A DNA stretch of 64,000 bases from an uncultured Oscillospiraceae bacterium (GTDB lineage: Bacteria; Bacillota; Clostridia; Oscillospirales; Acutalibacteraceae): assembly GCA_902490735.1 (NCBI GenBank), contig CABUFC010000003.1:124001-188000 (forward strand), in the 5' to 3' direction. The stretch's first letter is position 1. Every line of letters begins with the position of its first letter. This document shows positions 50,133 to 59,382 of the stretch, one piece after another. Under the pieces are notes generated by a model. It worked only from the letters and a program-made list of their open reading frames with translations, was not told the DNA's origin and did not search any database. Position numbers and translations under genes: made by a program.

Positions 50133-52319
50133 TTATCCGTGCATACGTTCGACGCTGTATACGCCCTCGATTCTTTTAATTTTGTTGCATATTGTGGAAA
50201 TTTGGTTAACATTCATAACGCTTATTGTAACGTTAATAACCGCCCTGCCGCCTAAAAGCTCGCGAGCGTTGACATTGTGCATTGGTATGCCCATATTTGC
50301 AAGGCAAATGGTAATGTCTGCAAGGAAACCGGTGCGGTCGTTGCCTGTTATCATAAGATTGGTTCTAAACGAGCTTGTTTTTGTGTCTACAAAATAGGCG
50401 TTAACCCATCTGTCCGGCTCTTCTGCTTTGGAAATATCGGAAGGAACATTGCCGCAGTCGCGTTTATGAATGGACACACCGTGTCCGCGCGTTATAAATC
50501 CTATTATTTCATCACCGGGTATTGGCGAACAGCAACGCGAAAGCTTAATAAGGCAATTGTCTATTCCTTCTACAACAATGCCGCTTTGAGGCGTTTTTCG
50601 CGGCTGAGCTTGCAGCTTTTCTAAACTTTCGGGATGTTTTTCCTCTAATAACTTTTGGTATTCATCCTTAATTCTCGGCATTATTTTAGAAAGCAGTATT
50701 CCGCCATATCCTATAGCTGCAAAAAAGTCTTCAGCATTATTCAACTTCTGGCGGTGGGCAATATCTAAAATAAATTCGTCCATTTCGGCTTCCGGCAGTC
50801 TTATATTGCACCGTGAAAACTCTTTTTCAAGCTGATTTTTGCCGGTAAGCACGTTTTCAGCACGTTTTTCTTTTTTAAACCAGGCGCGTATTTTTTGGCG
50901 GGCACTGGAAGTTACGGCAATATTAAGCCAGTCGCGACTGGGGCCCCTATCCTCTTGCTTGGTTGTTAGAATTTCGATAACTTCTCCAGTATTTATAACG
51001 TGGTTTAACGGCACTATTTTACCGTCTACCTTAGCGCCGACCATTTTTATGCCGACTCCGGTGTGTATCGCAAATGCAAAGTCGATAATAGTGGCGCCGT
51101 TAGGCAAACTTATAACGTCGCCTTTTGGAGTTACCGCAAAAACATCGTCTAGTGAAAGGTCGGTTTTTATGCTTTGGATAAGCTCTTCCGGGTTGTTTGA
51201 ATCCTGCTGGTTTTCAAGTATTTGGCGCACCCAAGAAAGGCGGTCTTCCAAAGCTACATCGGCTTTTTTTATACCTTCTTTATATTTCCAGTGCGCAGCT
51301 ATACCGTATTCTGCAGTATGGTGCATATCAAAGGTTCTTATCTGCACTTCGAACGGCACCTTGTCGCGCCCTATTAAAGTAGTATGAAGTGACTGATACA
51401 TATTAGGCTTCGGCGTAGAAATATAATCTTTAAATCTGCCGGGAAGCGGCCTGTATAGGTCGTGCATAACGCCGAGAATATTATAACAGTTCGCTACTGT
51501 ATCGGTAATAATACGTATTGCGTAAACATCGTAAATTTCATCAAAGTTTTTGCCGGCAACAAACATTTTGCGATATATACCGTGAATTGATTTTACCCTG
51601 CCGGAAATAGCAATTTTAGTTTCAGGCATAATCTCGCGAAGTCTTGTTTCTATATTATTTTTAATGCCGTTTAATATTTTTTCGCGGTAGGCCTTTCGGC
51701 TGTTTAATAATGTCTCGATCTCGGCATATCCTACAGGGTCAAGGTGCTTAATTGCAAGATCTTCAAGCTCTTCTTTTACGGCGCGAATACCAAGTCTGTG
51801 CGCTATTGGCGCATAAACCTCTAGGGTTTCAAGCGATTTATCCCTCTGTTTTTGTTCGGGAAGCGAATCAATTGTTCGCATGTTATGCAGGCGGTCGGCA
51901 AGTTTAATAATAATAACCCTTATATCCTGCGCCATTGCAAGCAGCATTTTGCGCAAATTTTCGGCCTGCTGCTGTTCAGATGTTGATACGGGCAATTTGC
52001 CGAGCTTTGTAACACCGTCTACAAGCGCCGCAACATTATCGCCGAATTCCTTTTTTATTTCTTCTTCGGTGACTGGGGTGTCTTCTACCACATCGTGCAG
52101 TAAAGCCGCGGCTATACTTTCGGAATCCATACCGAATTTAACCAGCTGGATTGCCACTGCGAGCGGATGAGTATAATATTCTTCGCCGCTGCTTCTAAAC
52201 TGACCTTTGTGCGAGCTTACGCATTTATCAAACGCTTTTTTTACAAGCTCGAAATCGTAATTTCCGCCTTGGCTTTTCATTAAATCTAATAGTTGTTGGC
52301 GCTCGGCTTCATGACTCAT
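50133..52319 (-). CDS. relA: Bifunctional (p)ppGpp synthetase/hydrolase Rel
   Basis: 728-residue RSH stringent-response enzyme. HD hydrolase domain (AALLHDVVEDTPV, LADRLHNMRTI), synthetase domain (YDVYAIRIITD, RFKDYISTPKPNMYQSLHTT), TGS domain near residue 390 (VTPKGDVISLPNGATIIDFA) and C-terminal ACT domain are all complete. Start at ATG 52319, with GGGGGA upstream; the longer frame from 52337 includes that ribosome site. Overlaps the end of recJ. Confidence 0.96.
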   Translation of the reverse strand: MSHEAERQQLLDLMKSQGGNYDFELVKKAFDKCVSSHKGQFRSSGEEYYTHPLAVAIQLVKFGMDSESIAAALLHDVVEDTPVTEEEIKKEFGDNVAALVDGVTKLGKLPVSTSEQQQAENLRKMLLAMAQDIRVIIIKLADRLHNMRTIDSLPEQKQRDKSLETLEVYAPIAHRLGIRAVKEELEDLAIKHLDPVGYAEIETLLNSRKAYREKILNGIKNNIETRLREIMPETKIAISGRVKSIHGIYRKMFVAGKNFDEIYDVYAIRIITDTVANCYNILGVMHDLYRPLPGRFKDYISTPKPNMYQSLHTTLIGRDKVPFEVQIRTFDMHHTAEYGIAAHWKYKEGIKKADVALEDRLSWVRQILENQQDSNNPEELIQSIKTDLSLDDVFAVTPKGDVISLPNGATIIDFAFAIHTGVGIKMVGAKVDGKIVPLNHVINTGEVIEILTTKQEDRGPSRDWLNIAVTSSARQKIRAWFKKEKRAENVLTGKNQLEKEFSRCNIRLPEAEMDEFILDIAHRQKLNNAEDFFAAIGYGGILLSKIMPRIKDEYQKLLEEKHPESLEKLQAQPRKTPQSGIVVEGIDNCLIKLSRCCSPIPGDEIIGFITRGHGVSIHKRDCGNVPSDISKAEEPDRWVNAYFVDTKTSSFRTNLMITGNDRTGFLADITICLANMGIPMHNVNARELLGGRAVINVTISVMNVNQISTICNKIKRIEGVYSVERMHG

Positions 52320-54333
52320 CACTTTTCCCCCTTTCACATAAATTTTTAATTATGTAAGACGAATTAAAATCACCTTTTTTACCTGTGATTTCAATCGACC
52401 GGTAAAACGGTACACCGGTTAATTTTATTATGTCAATACTTTCGAAAACATCCAAAATTACCTCAATTTTAGGAAGGGTAATTGGAAGTCTTCTTGAAAA
52501 GCACTCGGTATAAGGCGTTTTCCGTATTTCATTAAAAACAGATACGCCTTCTTCGCGCGAAGGCAAAAGTTCTAATGCTTCTTTTGCTGTTAAACTTCCT
52601 TTTTTAAAAGCTTCGTATAAATCGAGCGCGGCGTCCATTTCTTCTTCGGAAAAGCCATTAAACCTTATATCCAAAACCTTTATTGTTATTTGATCAGCAC
52701 CTTTATATGTGCTTTTTTCGAGGGTTACAGCTATATCCACAACGTCGTTTTCTATATACGGAAAACTTTCAAATTTTTTGTTAAATGCAAGTGCAGAAAG
52801 CTTTGTGCCGTTTTTTGATAAAAGAATTTTAACATGTTTTCCGCCCGAAAGCGGAATTACACGCTCTACCGTCATACCGCACAATGCAAACACCGGATTA
52901 GGATTCCCTACACCATATGGCTTTAATACTTCGAGTGCTTCAACCAAATCGCCGTTTATCGATTCCGGCTTTAGCTTGCAGTCTATTGTTATTGTTCCAA
53001 CCGGCCGCCTAACGCCTTCGGCATAAGCGTTAACCGCTTTTTTAAATTGTTCAAAATTTTCTTCTTTAAGACTGACGCCGGCAGCCATCTCGTGGCCTCC
53101 GAACTTTGTCAAATAGTCTTTAGCGAAAACAATAGCTTCAAAAAGCGAAAACCCTTGAACAGAGCGCCCCGAACCTTTTAAAAGGCCGTCCTCGCAATTT
53201 AGCAATATCACCGGTTTTTCAAGGCGATTTACAAGCTTAGAAGCCGCAATACCGATAACGCCTTCATTCCAATCAGAACCGGAGCACACAATCACTCTGT
53301 CGTTTGAAAGGTCGCTCGAAATAATTTTTGCGTAAGCTTCTTCTTCTATTTTCGCCTCAATTTCTTGGCGCATCGAGTTTATAGAGCATAGATCTTTTGC
53401 TATGCTTTTAGATTCGATGGGACTGTCCGATAATAGCAATTTAAGCGCAGTTTCCGCGTTTTGAAGCCTGCCTGCGGCATTAATTCGCGGAGCAATTCCA
53501 AAGCTAATATCGCGTACATCAATATTATCGGCATCAATGCCTGCGGCAGTTATTAGCGCTTCAAATCCGAAATACGGATATTCTTTAAGCTTTTTTATGC
53601 CGGATTTTACAAAGCTTCGGTTATCGTTTATAAGCGGCATTAAATCGGCAATGGTACCAACAGCTACTAAGTCGGCATATTCATCGATTACTTCTTCGGG
53701 CTCGGCCTCCATTATAGCGCATAACAAATAAAACGCCACACCTACGCCCGATAAATCCTTAAACGGAAAGCCGTCATCCGCTCTGTGAGGATCAACCACC
53801 GCATAAGCATTCGGCAGCCCGTCGACCGGAAGATGATGGTCTGATATTACAACGTCTATTCCAAGAGAATTTGCATATTCCACTTCGGTCTTTGCGGAAA
53901 TGCCGTTATCAACGGTAATAATAAGCTTAGTTCCCTCTTTTTTAAGTCGCTCAATAGAGTTTTTGTTTATACCGTAGCCTTCGCAGTGACGGTCTGGAAT
54001 GTAATAGTTTACTATTCCGCCAAACGAGCGCAAAAATTTGTACATTAAAGCTGTTGCCGTAACTCCGTCACAATCATAATCGCCGTAAACAGTGATCTGC
54101 TCGCCGTCATCGACAGCCTTTTGGACACGCTTTGCAGCTTTATTAATATCAGAAAGAAGCCTGTAATCCGAGAAAACCGGCTCGTCGTATAAGAATTCAT
54201 CTAAAAGCTCGGGGTCTTTATACCCGCGGCTTTCTGCAATAAGCGCAATAAACGGATCTATACTACATTCTTCACTAAGCATTAATGCCGCTTCTTTATC
54301 ACCTTTTCTAAATTGCCAGTGTTTAAAGCTCAA
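52309..54333 (-). CDS. recJ: Single-stranded-DNA-specific exonuclease RecJ
   Basis: 674-residue 5'-3' ssDNA exonuclease for recombination and repair. DHH-family motifs: DYDCDGVTATALMY near residue 82, ITVDNGIS, and ISDHHLPVDGLPNAYAVVDPHR; GGHEMAAG of the DHHA1 domain near residue 415. C-terminal OB-fold and an extra roughly 100-residue tail, as in Firmicute RecJ. First of the recJ-rel-dtd-MBL-pcrA chain. Confidence 0.96.
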   Translation of the reverse strand: MSFKHWQFRKGDKEAALMLSEECSIDPFIALIAESRGYKDPELLDEFLYDEPVFSDYRLLSDINKAAKRVQKAVDDGEQITVYGDYDCDGVTATALMYKFLRSFGGIVNYYIPDRHCEGYGINKNSIERLKKEGTKLIITVDNGISAKTEVEYANSLGIDVVISDHHLPVDGLPNAYAVVDPHRADDGFPFKDLSGVGVAFYLLCAIMEAEPEEVIDEYADLVAVGTIADLMPLINDNRSFVKSGIKKLKEYPYFGFEALITAAGIDADNIDVRDISFGIAPRINAAGRLQNAETALKLLLSDSPIESKSIAKDLCSINSMRQEIEAKIEEEAYAKIISSDLSNDRVIVCSGSDWNEGVIGIAASKLVNRLEKPVILLNCEDGLLKGSGRSVQGFSLFEAIVFAKDYLTKFGGHEMAAGVSLKEENFEQFKKAVNAYAEGVRRPVGTITIDCKLKPESINGDLVEALEVLKPYGVGNPNPVFALCGMTVERVIPLSGGKHVKILLSKNGTKLSALAFNKKFESFPYIENDVVDIAVTLEKSTYKGADQITIKVLDIRFNGFSEEEMDAALDLYEAFKKGSLTAKEALELLPSREEGVSVFNEIRKTPYTECFSRRLPITLPKIEVILDVFESIDIIKLTGVPFYRSIEITGKKGDFNSSYIIKNLCERGKSDES

Positions 54334-54357
54334 ATTGCAAATCTCCTAAAAAAATAC

Positions 54358-54386
54358 TTGATTTTTGCCGCAAACTGTGTTAATAT
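54358..54386 (+). promoter_or_regulatory. Promoter of tRNA-Ala
   Basis: TTGATT 54358-54363, 17-base spacer, TAATAT 54381-54386; transcription would start just before the tRNA at 54401. Confidence 0.7.
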
Positions 54387-54400
54387 AACTTGCGTAGCCT

Positions 54401-54476
<76 letters not shown>

Positions 54477-54480
54477 ATTT

Positions 54481-54510
54481 AAACCTGCTTTATGGCAGGT
54501 TTTCTTTTTT
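54481..54510 (+). terminator. Terminator of tRNA-Ala
   Basis: AAACCTGC 54481-54488 and GCAGGTTT 54495-54502, then a T-rich run. Confidence 0.88.
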
Positions 54511-54562
54511 TAATTACTGAATTATTATAACACAACAACTCTGTTTTGTTAAGTATTAAATA

Positions 54563-54594
54563 AAAAGCCCAAAACTTTTTTGTTTTGGGCTTTT
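54563..54594 (-). terminator. Terminator of typA
   Basis: AAAAGCCCAAAAC 54563-54575 pairs with GTTTTGGGCTTTT 54582-54594 (13 bp), directly after the typA stop codon; works on the minus transcript. Confidence 0.88.
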
Positions 54595-54595
54595 A

Positions 54596-56425
54596 TTATT
54601 TCCCTGCTTTTTTGGCAGCGAGCATTCGCATACGCGTCGCGTGGTCAAGATACCTTTTGCGTATTCTAATGCTTTTTGGCGTTACTTCAAGCATTTCGTC
54701 GTCGCCTAAAAATTCTATTGCTTCATCGAGGCTCATGATTTTAGGCGGATTAAGCCTTAAAGCCTCGTCGCTGCCGGCAGCGCGCATATTAGTTACGTGT
54801 TTTTTCTTGCAAACATTAACCATTATATCCTCGTTTTTAGGAGAAACACCCACAACCATTCCGGCATACACAGGTGTAGCTGGGCCAATAAACAGCGTGC
54901 CGCGCTCTTGGGCGTTATAAAGCCCGTACGTTACGGCTTCGCCCGTTTCAAAAGCCACAAGCGAGCCGGTTTTAAGATTTTGAATTTCGCCTTTAAACGG
55001 TTTATAAGAATGGAAAACAGTGTTTAAAATACCCTCGCCGCGAGTATCGGTTAAAAACTCGCTTCTGTATCCTAAAAGTCCGCGCGCAGGGATTATAAAT
55101 TCCATACGCATACGGCTGCCCTGCGGCGTCATATGAACAAGCTCGCCTTTTCGAATGCCGATTTTTTCCATTACAACGCCGACTGCAGACTCGCCAACAT
55201 CAATTACAAGCCGCTCATACGGCTCGCAAAGCTCGCCGTTTATGGTTTTATATAGCACTTTTGGGGTGCTAACCTGAAATTCATAGCCTTCGCGGCGCAT
55301 ATTTTCTATTAATATAGAAAGGTGCATTTCGCCTCTGCCTAAAACCCTGAAAGAGTCAGCCTGCTCGCCGTTTTCTACGCGCAGTGAAACATCGCGCAAA
55401 AGCTCTTTGTGAAGCCTTTCGCTTATTTGCCTCGAAGTTACAAACTTACCTTCTCTTCCTGCAAAAGGACTGTCATTAACTGAAAAGGTCATTTCCACCG
55501 TAGGTTCAGAAATTTTTACAAATTCAATTGGTGTTACATCTACAGGGTCGCAAATTGTGTTGCCGATATTAAGCGATTCAATACCGGAAAACGCCACAAT
55601 ATCGCCTGCTGTTGCGTATTCCACCTTGGTTCTTCCTATACCGTCAAACTGATAAATAGCCGTAATTTTGCTTTTCCCGTGCACGGAAGGGTCGTGGTAA
55701 TCGCATTTTTCAACCTCTTCATTTAGTTTTAAAATGCCGCGTTCAATCCTGCCAATTCCAATACGCCCAACATATTCGTTATAGTCTATACAAGATACCA
55801 AAACCTGCATTGGCTGATCGGGCTCGGCTTCAAATGCGGGAATATAGTTTACAATTGTTTCAAAAAGCGGGGTTAAATCGGTGCCTTGCTCGTTCGGGTG
55901 ATAGGATGCCGTCCCGTCCCTGCCGGAGCAATAAACAATGGGACTGTCTAATTGCTCGTCCGATGCGTTAAGCTCTAATAATAGCTCTAAAACCTCGTCG
56001 CCAATCTCATTTGTCCTCGCATCCGGACGGTCTATTTTGTTAATTACTATTATAACGCGCAAATTTAAAGCCAACGCTTTTTCCAAAACAAATCGGGTTT
56101 GGGGCATTGGGCCTTCAAAAGCGTCAACAAGCAGCAATACGCCGTCCACCATTTTTAATACGCGCTCAACTTCCCCGCCGAAATCCGCATGGCCGGGAGT
56201 ATCAACCAGGTTGATTTTAATGTTTTTATAATATGTGCTTGCGTTTTTAGCAAGAATTGTTATTCCGCGCTCGCGCTCAAGATCGTTGCTGTCCATAACT
56301 CTGTCTTCAACAACCTGATTATCCCTAAAAGAGCCGCCCTGTTTTAACATTTCGTCAACAAGGGTGGTTTTTCCGTGGTCAACGTGCGCAATAATTGCAA
56401 CATTTCGCAAATCTTCTCTTAGCAT
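54596..56425 (-). CDS. typA: GTP-binding protein TypA/BipA
   Basis: 609-residue translational GTPase of the EF-G/LepA group needed for ribosome assembly under stress. G1 HVDHGKTTL near residue 15, G3 DTPGHADFGGEV, G4 NKIDRPDA, and the BipA-specific C-terminal domain are complete. Normal length. Confidence 0.97.
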   Translation of the reverse strand: MLREDLRNVAIIAHVDHGKTTLVDEMLKQGGSFRDNQVVEDRVMDSNDLERERGITILAKNASTYYKNIKINLVDTPGHADFGGEVERVLKMVDGVLLLVDAFEGPMPQTRFVLEKALALNLRVIIVINKIDRPDARTNEIGDEVLELLLELNASDEQLDSPIVYCSGRDGTASYHPNEQGTDLTPLFETIVNYIPAFEAEPDQPMQVLVSCIDYNEYVGRIGIGRIERGILKLNEEVEKCDYHDPSVHGKSKITAIYQFDGIGRTKVEYATAGDIVAFSGIESLNIGNTICDPVDVTPIEFVKISEPTVEMTFSVNDSPFAGREGKFVTSRQISERLHKELLRDVSLRVENGEQADSFRVLGRGEMHLSILIENMRREGYEFQVSTPKVLYKTINGELCEPYERLVIDVGESAVGVVMEKIGIRKGELVHMTPQGSRMRMEFIIPARGLLGYRSEFLTDTRGEGILNTVFHSYKPFKGEIQNLKTGSLVAFETGEAVTYGLYNAQERGTLFIGPATPVYAGMVVGVSPKNEDIMVNVCKKKHVTNMRAAGSDEALRLNPPKIMSLDEAIEFLGDDEMLEVTPKSIRIRKRYLDHATRMRMLAAKKAGK

Positions 56426-56455
56426 AAAGAATTTAACTTCCGTTTCTTTTGGTTA

Positions 56456-57937
56456 TTATTTATGTGTTTTATCCGGGAAAACCGGCTCGCTTGTAGCGTT
56501 AAGGCCAAGCTTTCTAAGTGTTCCGGCGTCACCGGTATAAATTATTGTAGTGTTGTGAATTTCACAGCCGCGAAGCTTTGGCAGCTGTAAAACTGCTTTT
56601 TTTGCGGTCTCATCGTGCGCCGCGCATATATATAAAGCCGTAAGAACGTCGTCCAGTTTTAAAATACTGCTACGACTTCCAAGCAGATTTATTTTCATAT
56701 CAAGTACAGGTTCTAAAATATCGGGGCTAATAAGTAAAGTTTCATCCGGTATTCCTGCAAGTGCTTTTATGCTGTTTAATATAGCACTTGAAGTGGCAGA
56801 CATAAGCTTACTTGCTTTTCCTGTAATTATTGTACCGTCCGGCAATTCAACTGCCGCGGCCGCCACACCTGTTTTTTTAGCCTTATTTAATGCAGGCAAA
56901 ACGGTGGAACGCATATTTTTATCAAGGCTCATTTGCTGCATTATATTTTCAAGTTTATCTACAGTGTCTTTCTTTTCGTTGCCTTGTCTGAAATCAACAA
57001 GTCCTTTATAATACCTGCGAATAATTTCCTGAGCCGACGCTTCTTTGCAAGCCTCATCATCAATAATCGCATAGCCCGCCATATTAACGCCCATATCTGT
57101 AGGGCTGCAATAAAATTTGGGGTCATTGGTGATTTTAGTTAAAATTTTATGAACAATCGGGAATGCCTCTACATCACGGTTATAGTTTACAGTTGTAATA
57201 CCGTACGCTTCAAGGTGATAGGGATCTATCATATTAACGTCTTGCAAATCAGCAGTAGCCGCTTCGTAAGCAAGGTTAACCGGATGCTTTAAGGGTAAAT
57301 TCCAAATAGGGAATGTTTCGTACTTGCCATAGCCGGACTGCATGCCGGCTTTGTGTTCGTGGTAAACCTGACTTAAGCAGGTAGCAAGCTTGCCGGAGCC
57401 TGGGCCCGGAGCAGTTACTACAACAAGCGGTTTTGTCGTTACAACATAGGGGTTTGCGCCATAACCTTTGTCGCTTACTATAAAGTCAACATCGTTAGGA
57501 TACCCGGGGATGGGTTTATGGAAATAATATTTTATGCCTCTGGCATTTAGTTTTCTTGCAAAAACGTCAGCCGCCTGCTGACCTTCGTATTTAGTTATTA
57601 CCACGCTGTTTACGGCAATACCCATTGAAGAAATATCTTCTATTTTTTGCATTACTTCCATGTCATAGCTAATGCCGAGATCCGCGCGGATTTTTGTGGC
57701 TTCAATGTTTTCTGCCGAAATACAAAAAACAATTTCCGTTTGATCTTTAAGGGATTGCAGTAGTTTAATTTTTGCGTCTGGAACAAAGCCGGGCAAAACG
57801 CGAGCCGCATGAAAATCGTCAAATAGCTTGCCGCCGAATTCAAGATAAAGCTTTCCGCTAAAACGAGAAATACGCTTTAAGATCTCTTCTTTTTGGCGTT
57901 TCATGTAAAGTTCGCTGTCAAATCCTTTTTTAAACAT
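56456..57937 (-). CDS. DUF1846 (UPF0371) family protein
   Basis: 493-residue protein with a Rossmann-like core (FVPDAKIKLLQSLKDQTEIV) and a highly conserved centre (YHFHKPIPGYPNDVDF, TAPGPGSGKLATCLSQ, a phosphate-binding loop). Homologues are cytoplasmic proteins of uncertain enzyme activity found in many anaerobes. Stand-alone gene. I do not propose a function. Confidence 0.9.
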   Translation of the reverse strand: MFKKGFDSELYMKRQKEEILKRISRFSGKLYLEFGGKLFDDFHAARVLPGFVPDAKIKLLQSLKDQTEIVFCISAENIEATKIRADLGISYDMEVMQKIEDISSMGIAVNSVVITKYEGQQAADVFARKLNARGIKYYFHKPIPGYPNDVDFIVSDKGYGANPYVVTTKPLVVVTAPGPGSGKLATCLSQVYHEHKAGMQSGYGKYETFPIWNLPLKHPVNLAYEAATADLQDVNMIDPYHLEAYGITTVNYNRDVEAFPIVHKILTKITNDPKFYCSPTDMGVNMAGYAIIDDEACKEASAQEIIRRYYKGLVDFRQGNEKKDTVDKLENIMQQMSLDKNMRSTVLPALNKAKKTGVAAAAVELPDGTIITGKASKLMSATSSAILNSIKALAGIPDETLLISPDILEPVLDMKINLLGSRSSILKLDDVLTALYICAAHDETAKKAVLQLPKLRGCEIHNTTIIYTGDAGTLRKLGLNATSEPVFPDKTHK

Positions 57938-58012
57938 TTTTACATCCCCCTATATATTCACAATAATTAATTATACCACAATCTATAGCTTTTTCAATAA
58001 ATTTTAAAAAAA

Positions 58013-58042
58013 AATAAGACCTAAGTATTCTTAGGCCTTATT
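58013..58042 (-). terminator. Terminator of tuf
   Basis: AATAAGACCTAAG 58013-58025 and CTTAGGCCTTATT 58030-58042 form a long stem with one mismatch-type G-U, followed by a U tract on the minus transcript. Confidence 0.88.
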
Positions 58043-58054
58043 TTTTAAATTAAA

Positions 58055-59257
58055 TTAACCGTTGATCTTTGTAACAACGCCGGAACCTACTGTTCTGCCG
58101 CCTTCACGGATAGCAAAACGAAGTCCTTCTTCGATAGCGATAGGAGTGATGAGTTCAACATCCATTTCTACGTTATCGCCAGGCATGCACATCTCGGTTC
58201 CTTCAGGAAGAGAGATAACACCTGTAACGTCGGTAGTTCTAAAATAGAACTGAGGACGATAGTTGTTGAAGAAAGGAGTATGACGTCCGCCTTCTTCTTT
58301 GGTAAGGATATATACCTGACCGTGGAATTTTGTATGCGGATTGATGGAGCCGGGTTTGCAAAGAACCTGACCGCGCTCTACGCCGTTACGGTCGATACCA
58401 CGAAGAAGTGCACCAACATTGTCGCCGGCTTCGCAATAATCAAGGGTTTTGCGGAACATTTCCATAGAAGTAACAACTGTCTTTGTTCTTTCTTCGGTAA
58501 GACCGATGATTTCAACTTCGTCGCCCGCTTTTAACTGACCGCGTTCTACACGACCGGTAACAACGGTACCACGACCGGAAATTGTCATAACGTCTTCGAT
58601 AGGCATTAAGAAAGGAAGATCAGCTTTTCTGTCAGGAGTAGGAATGTAGTTGTCAACAGCGTCCATAAGTTTATGGATGCATTCATACTCGGGAGCGTTA
58701 GGGTCGGTTGAAGAAGACTCTAAAGCTTTTAATGCAGAGCCTTGGATGATAGGTGTATCATCGCCGGGGAATTCGTATTTATCTAATGTTTCACGAATTT
58801 CCATTTCAACAAGCTCTAAAAGCTCGGGATCGTCAACCTGGTCGCATTTATTCATAAATACAACGATGTAAGGAACGCCAACCTGACGTGCTAAAAGTAA
58901 GTGCTCTTTTGTTTGAGCCATAGGACCGTCAGTTGCAGCGATAACAAGGATAGCGCCGTCCATCTGTGCAGCACCGGTGATCATGTTCTTAACATAGTCA
59001 GCATGTCCGGGGCAGTCAACGTGAGCATAGTGACGCTTGTCTGTTTCGTATTCAACGTGAGCAGTGTTGATTGTGATACCGCGTTCTCTCTCTTCAGGTG
59101 CCTTATCGATGTTAGCGTAATCCATAAATTCCGCTTCGCCGTTTAAAGCCAAAACCTTTGTGATAGCCGCAGTAAGAGTTGTTTTACCATGGTCAACGTG
59201 ACCAATGGTACCAATGTTAACGTGGGGTTTATTTCTTTCAAATTTTTCCTTTGCCAT
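58055..59257 (-). CDS. tuf: Elongation factor Tu
   Basis: 400-residue GTPase delivering aminoacyl-tRNA. G1 GHVDHGKTT, G3 DCPGHADYV, G4 NKCDQ, plus C-terminal beta-barrel domains, all complete. It has its own promoter in addition to any read-through from fusA, and its codon use is the most biased in the window. Confidence 0.98.
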   Translation of the reverse strand: MAKEKFERNKPHVNIGTIGHVDHGKTTLTAAITKVLALNGEAEFMDYANIDKAPEERERGITINTAHVEYETDKRHYAHVDCPGHADYVKNMITGAAQMDGAILVIAATDGPMAQTKEHLLLARQVGVPYIVVFMNKCDQVDDPELLELVEMEIRETLDKYEFPGDDTPIIQGSALKALESSSTDPNAPEYECIHKLMDAVDNYIPTPDRKADLPFLMPIEDVMTISGRGTVVTGRVERGQLKAGDEVEIIGLTEERTKTVVTSMEMFRKTLDYCEAGDNVGALLRGIDRNGVERGQVLCKPGSINPHTKFHGQVYILTKEEGGRHTPFFNNYRPQFYFRTTDVTGVISLPEGTEMCMPGDNVEMDVELITPIAIEEGLRFAIREGGRTVGSGVVTKING

Positions 59258-59311
59258 TGAAATTGTCCTCCTTAGAAGATAATATAAATTTTAATACTTG
59301 TTACCTGACTT

Positions 59312-59340
59312 ATTTTACCAAATAGTCAGATAAAATGCAA
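59312..59340 (-). promoter_or_regulatory. Promoter of tuf
   Basis: TTGCAT (revcomp 59335-59340), 17-base spacer, TAAAAT (revcomp 59312-59317). An imperfect CTGAC...GTCAG inverted repeat (59307-59330) overlaps the -10. Confidence 0.72.
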
Positions 59341-59382
59341 GACATTTTTAAAATATAGGTCTTGCTAATTATTTTTCTATAA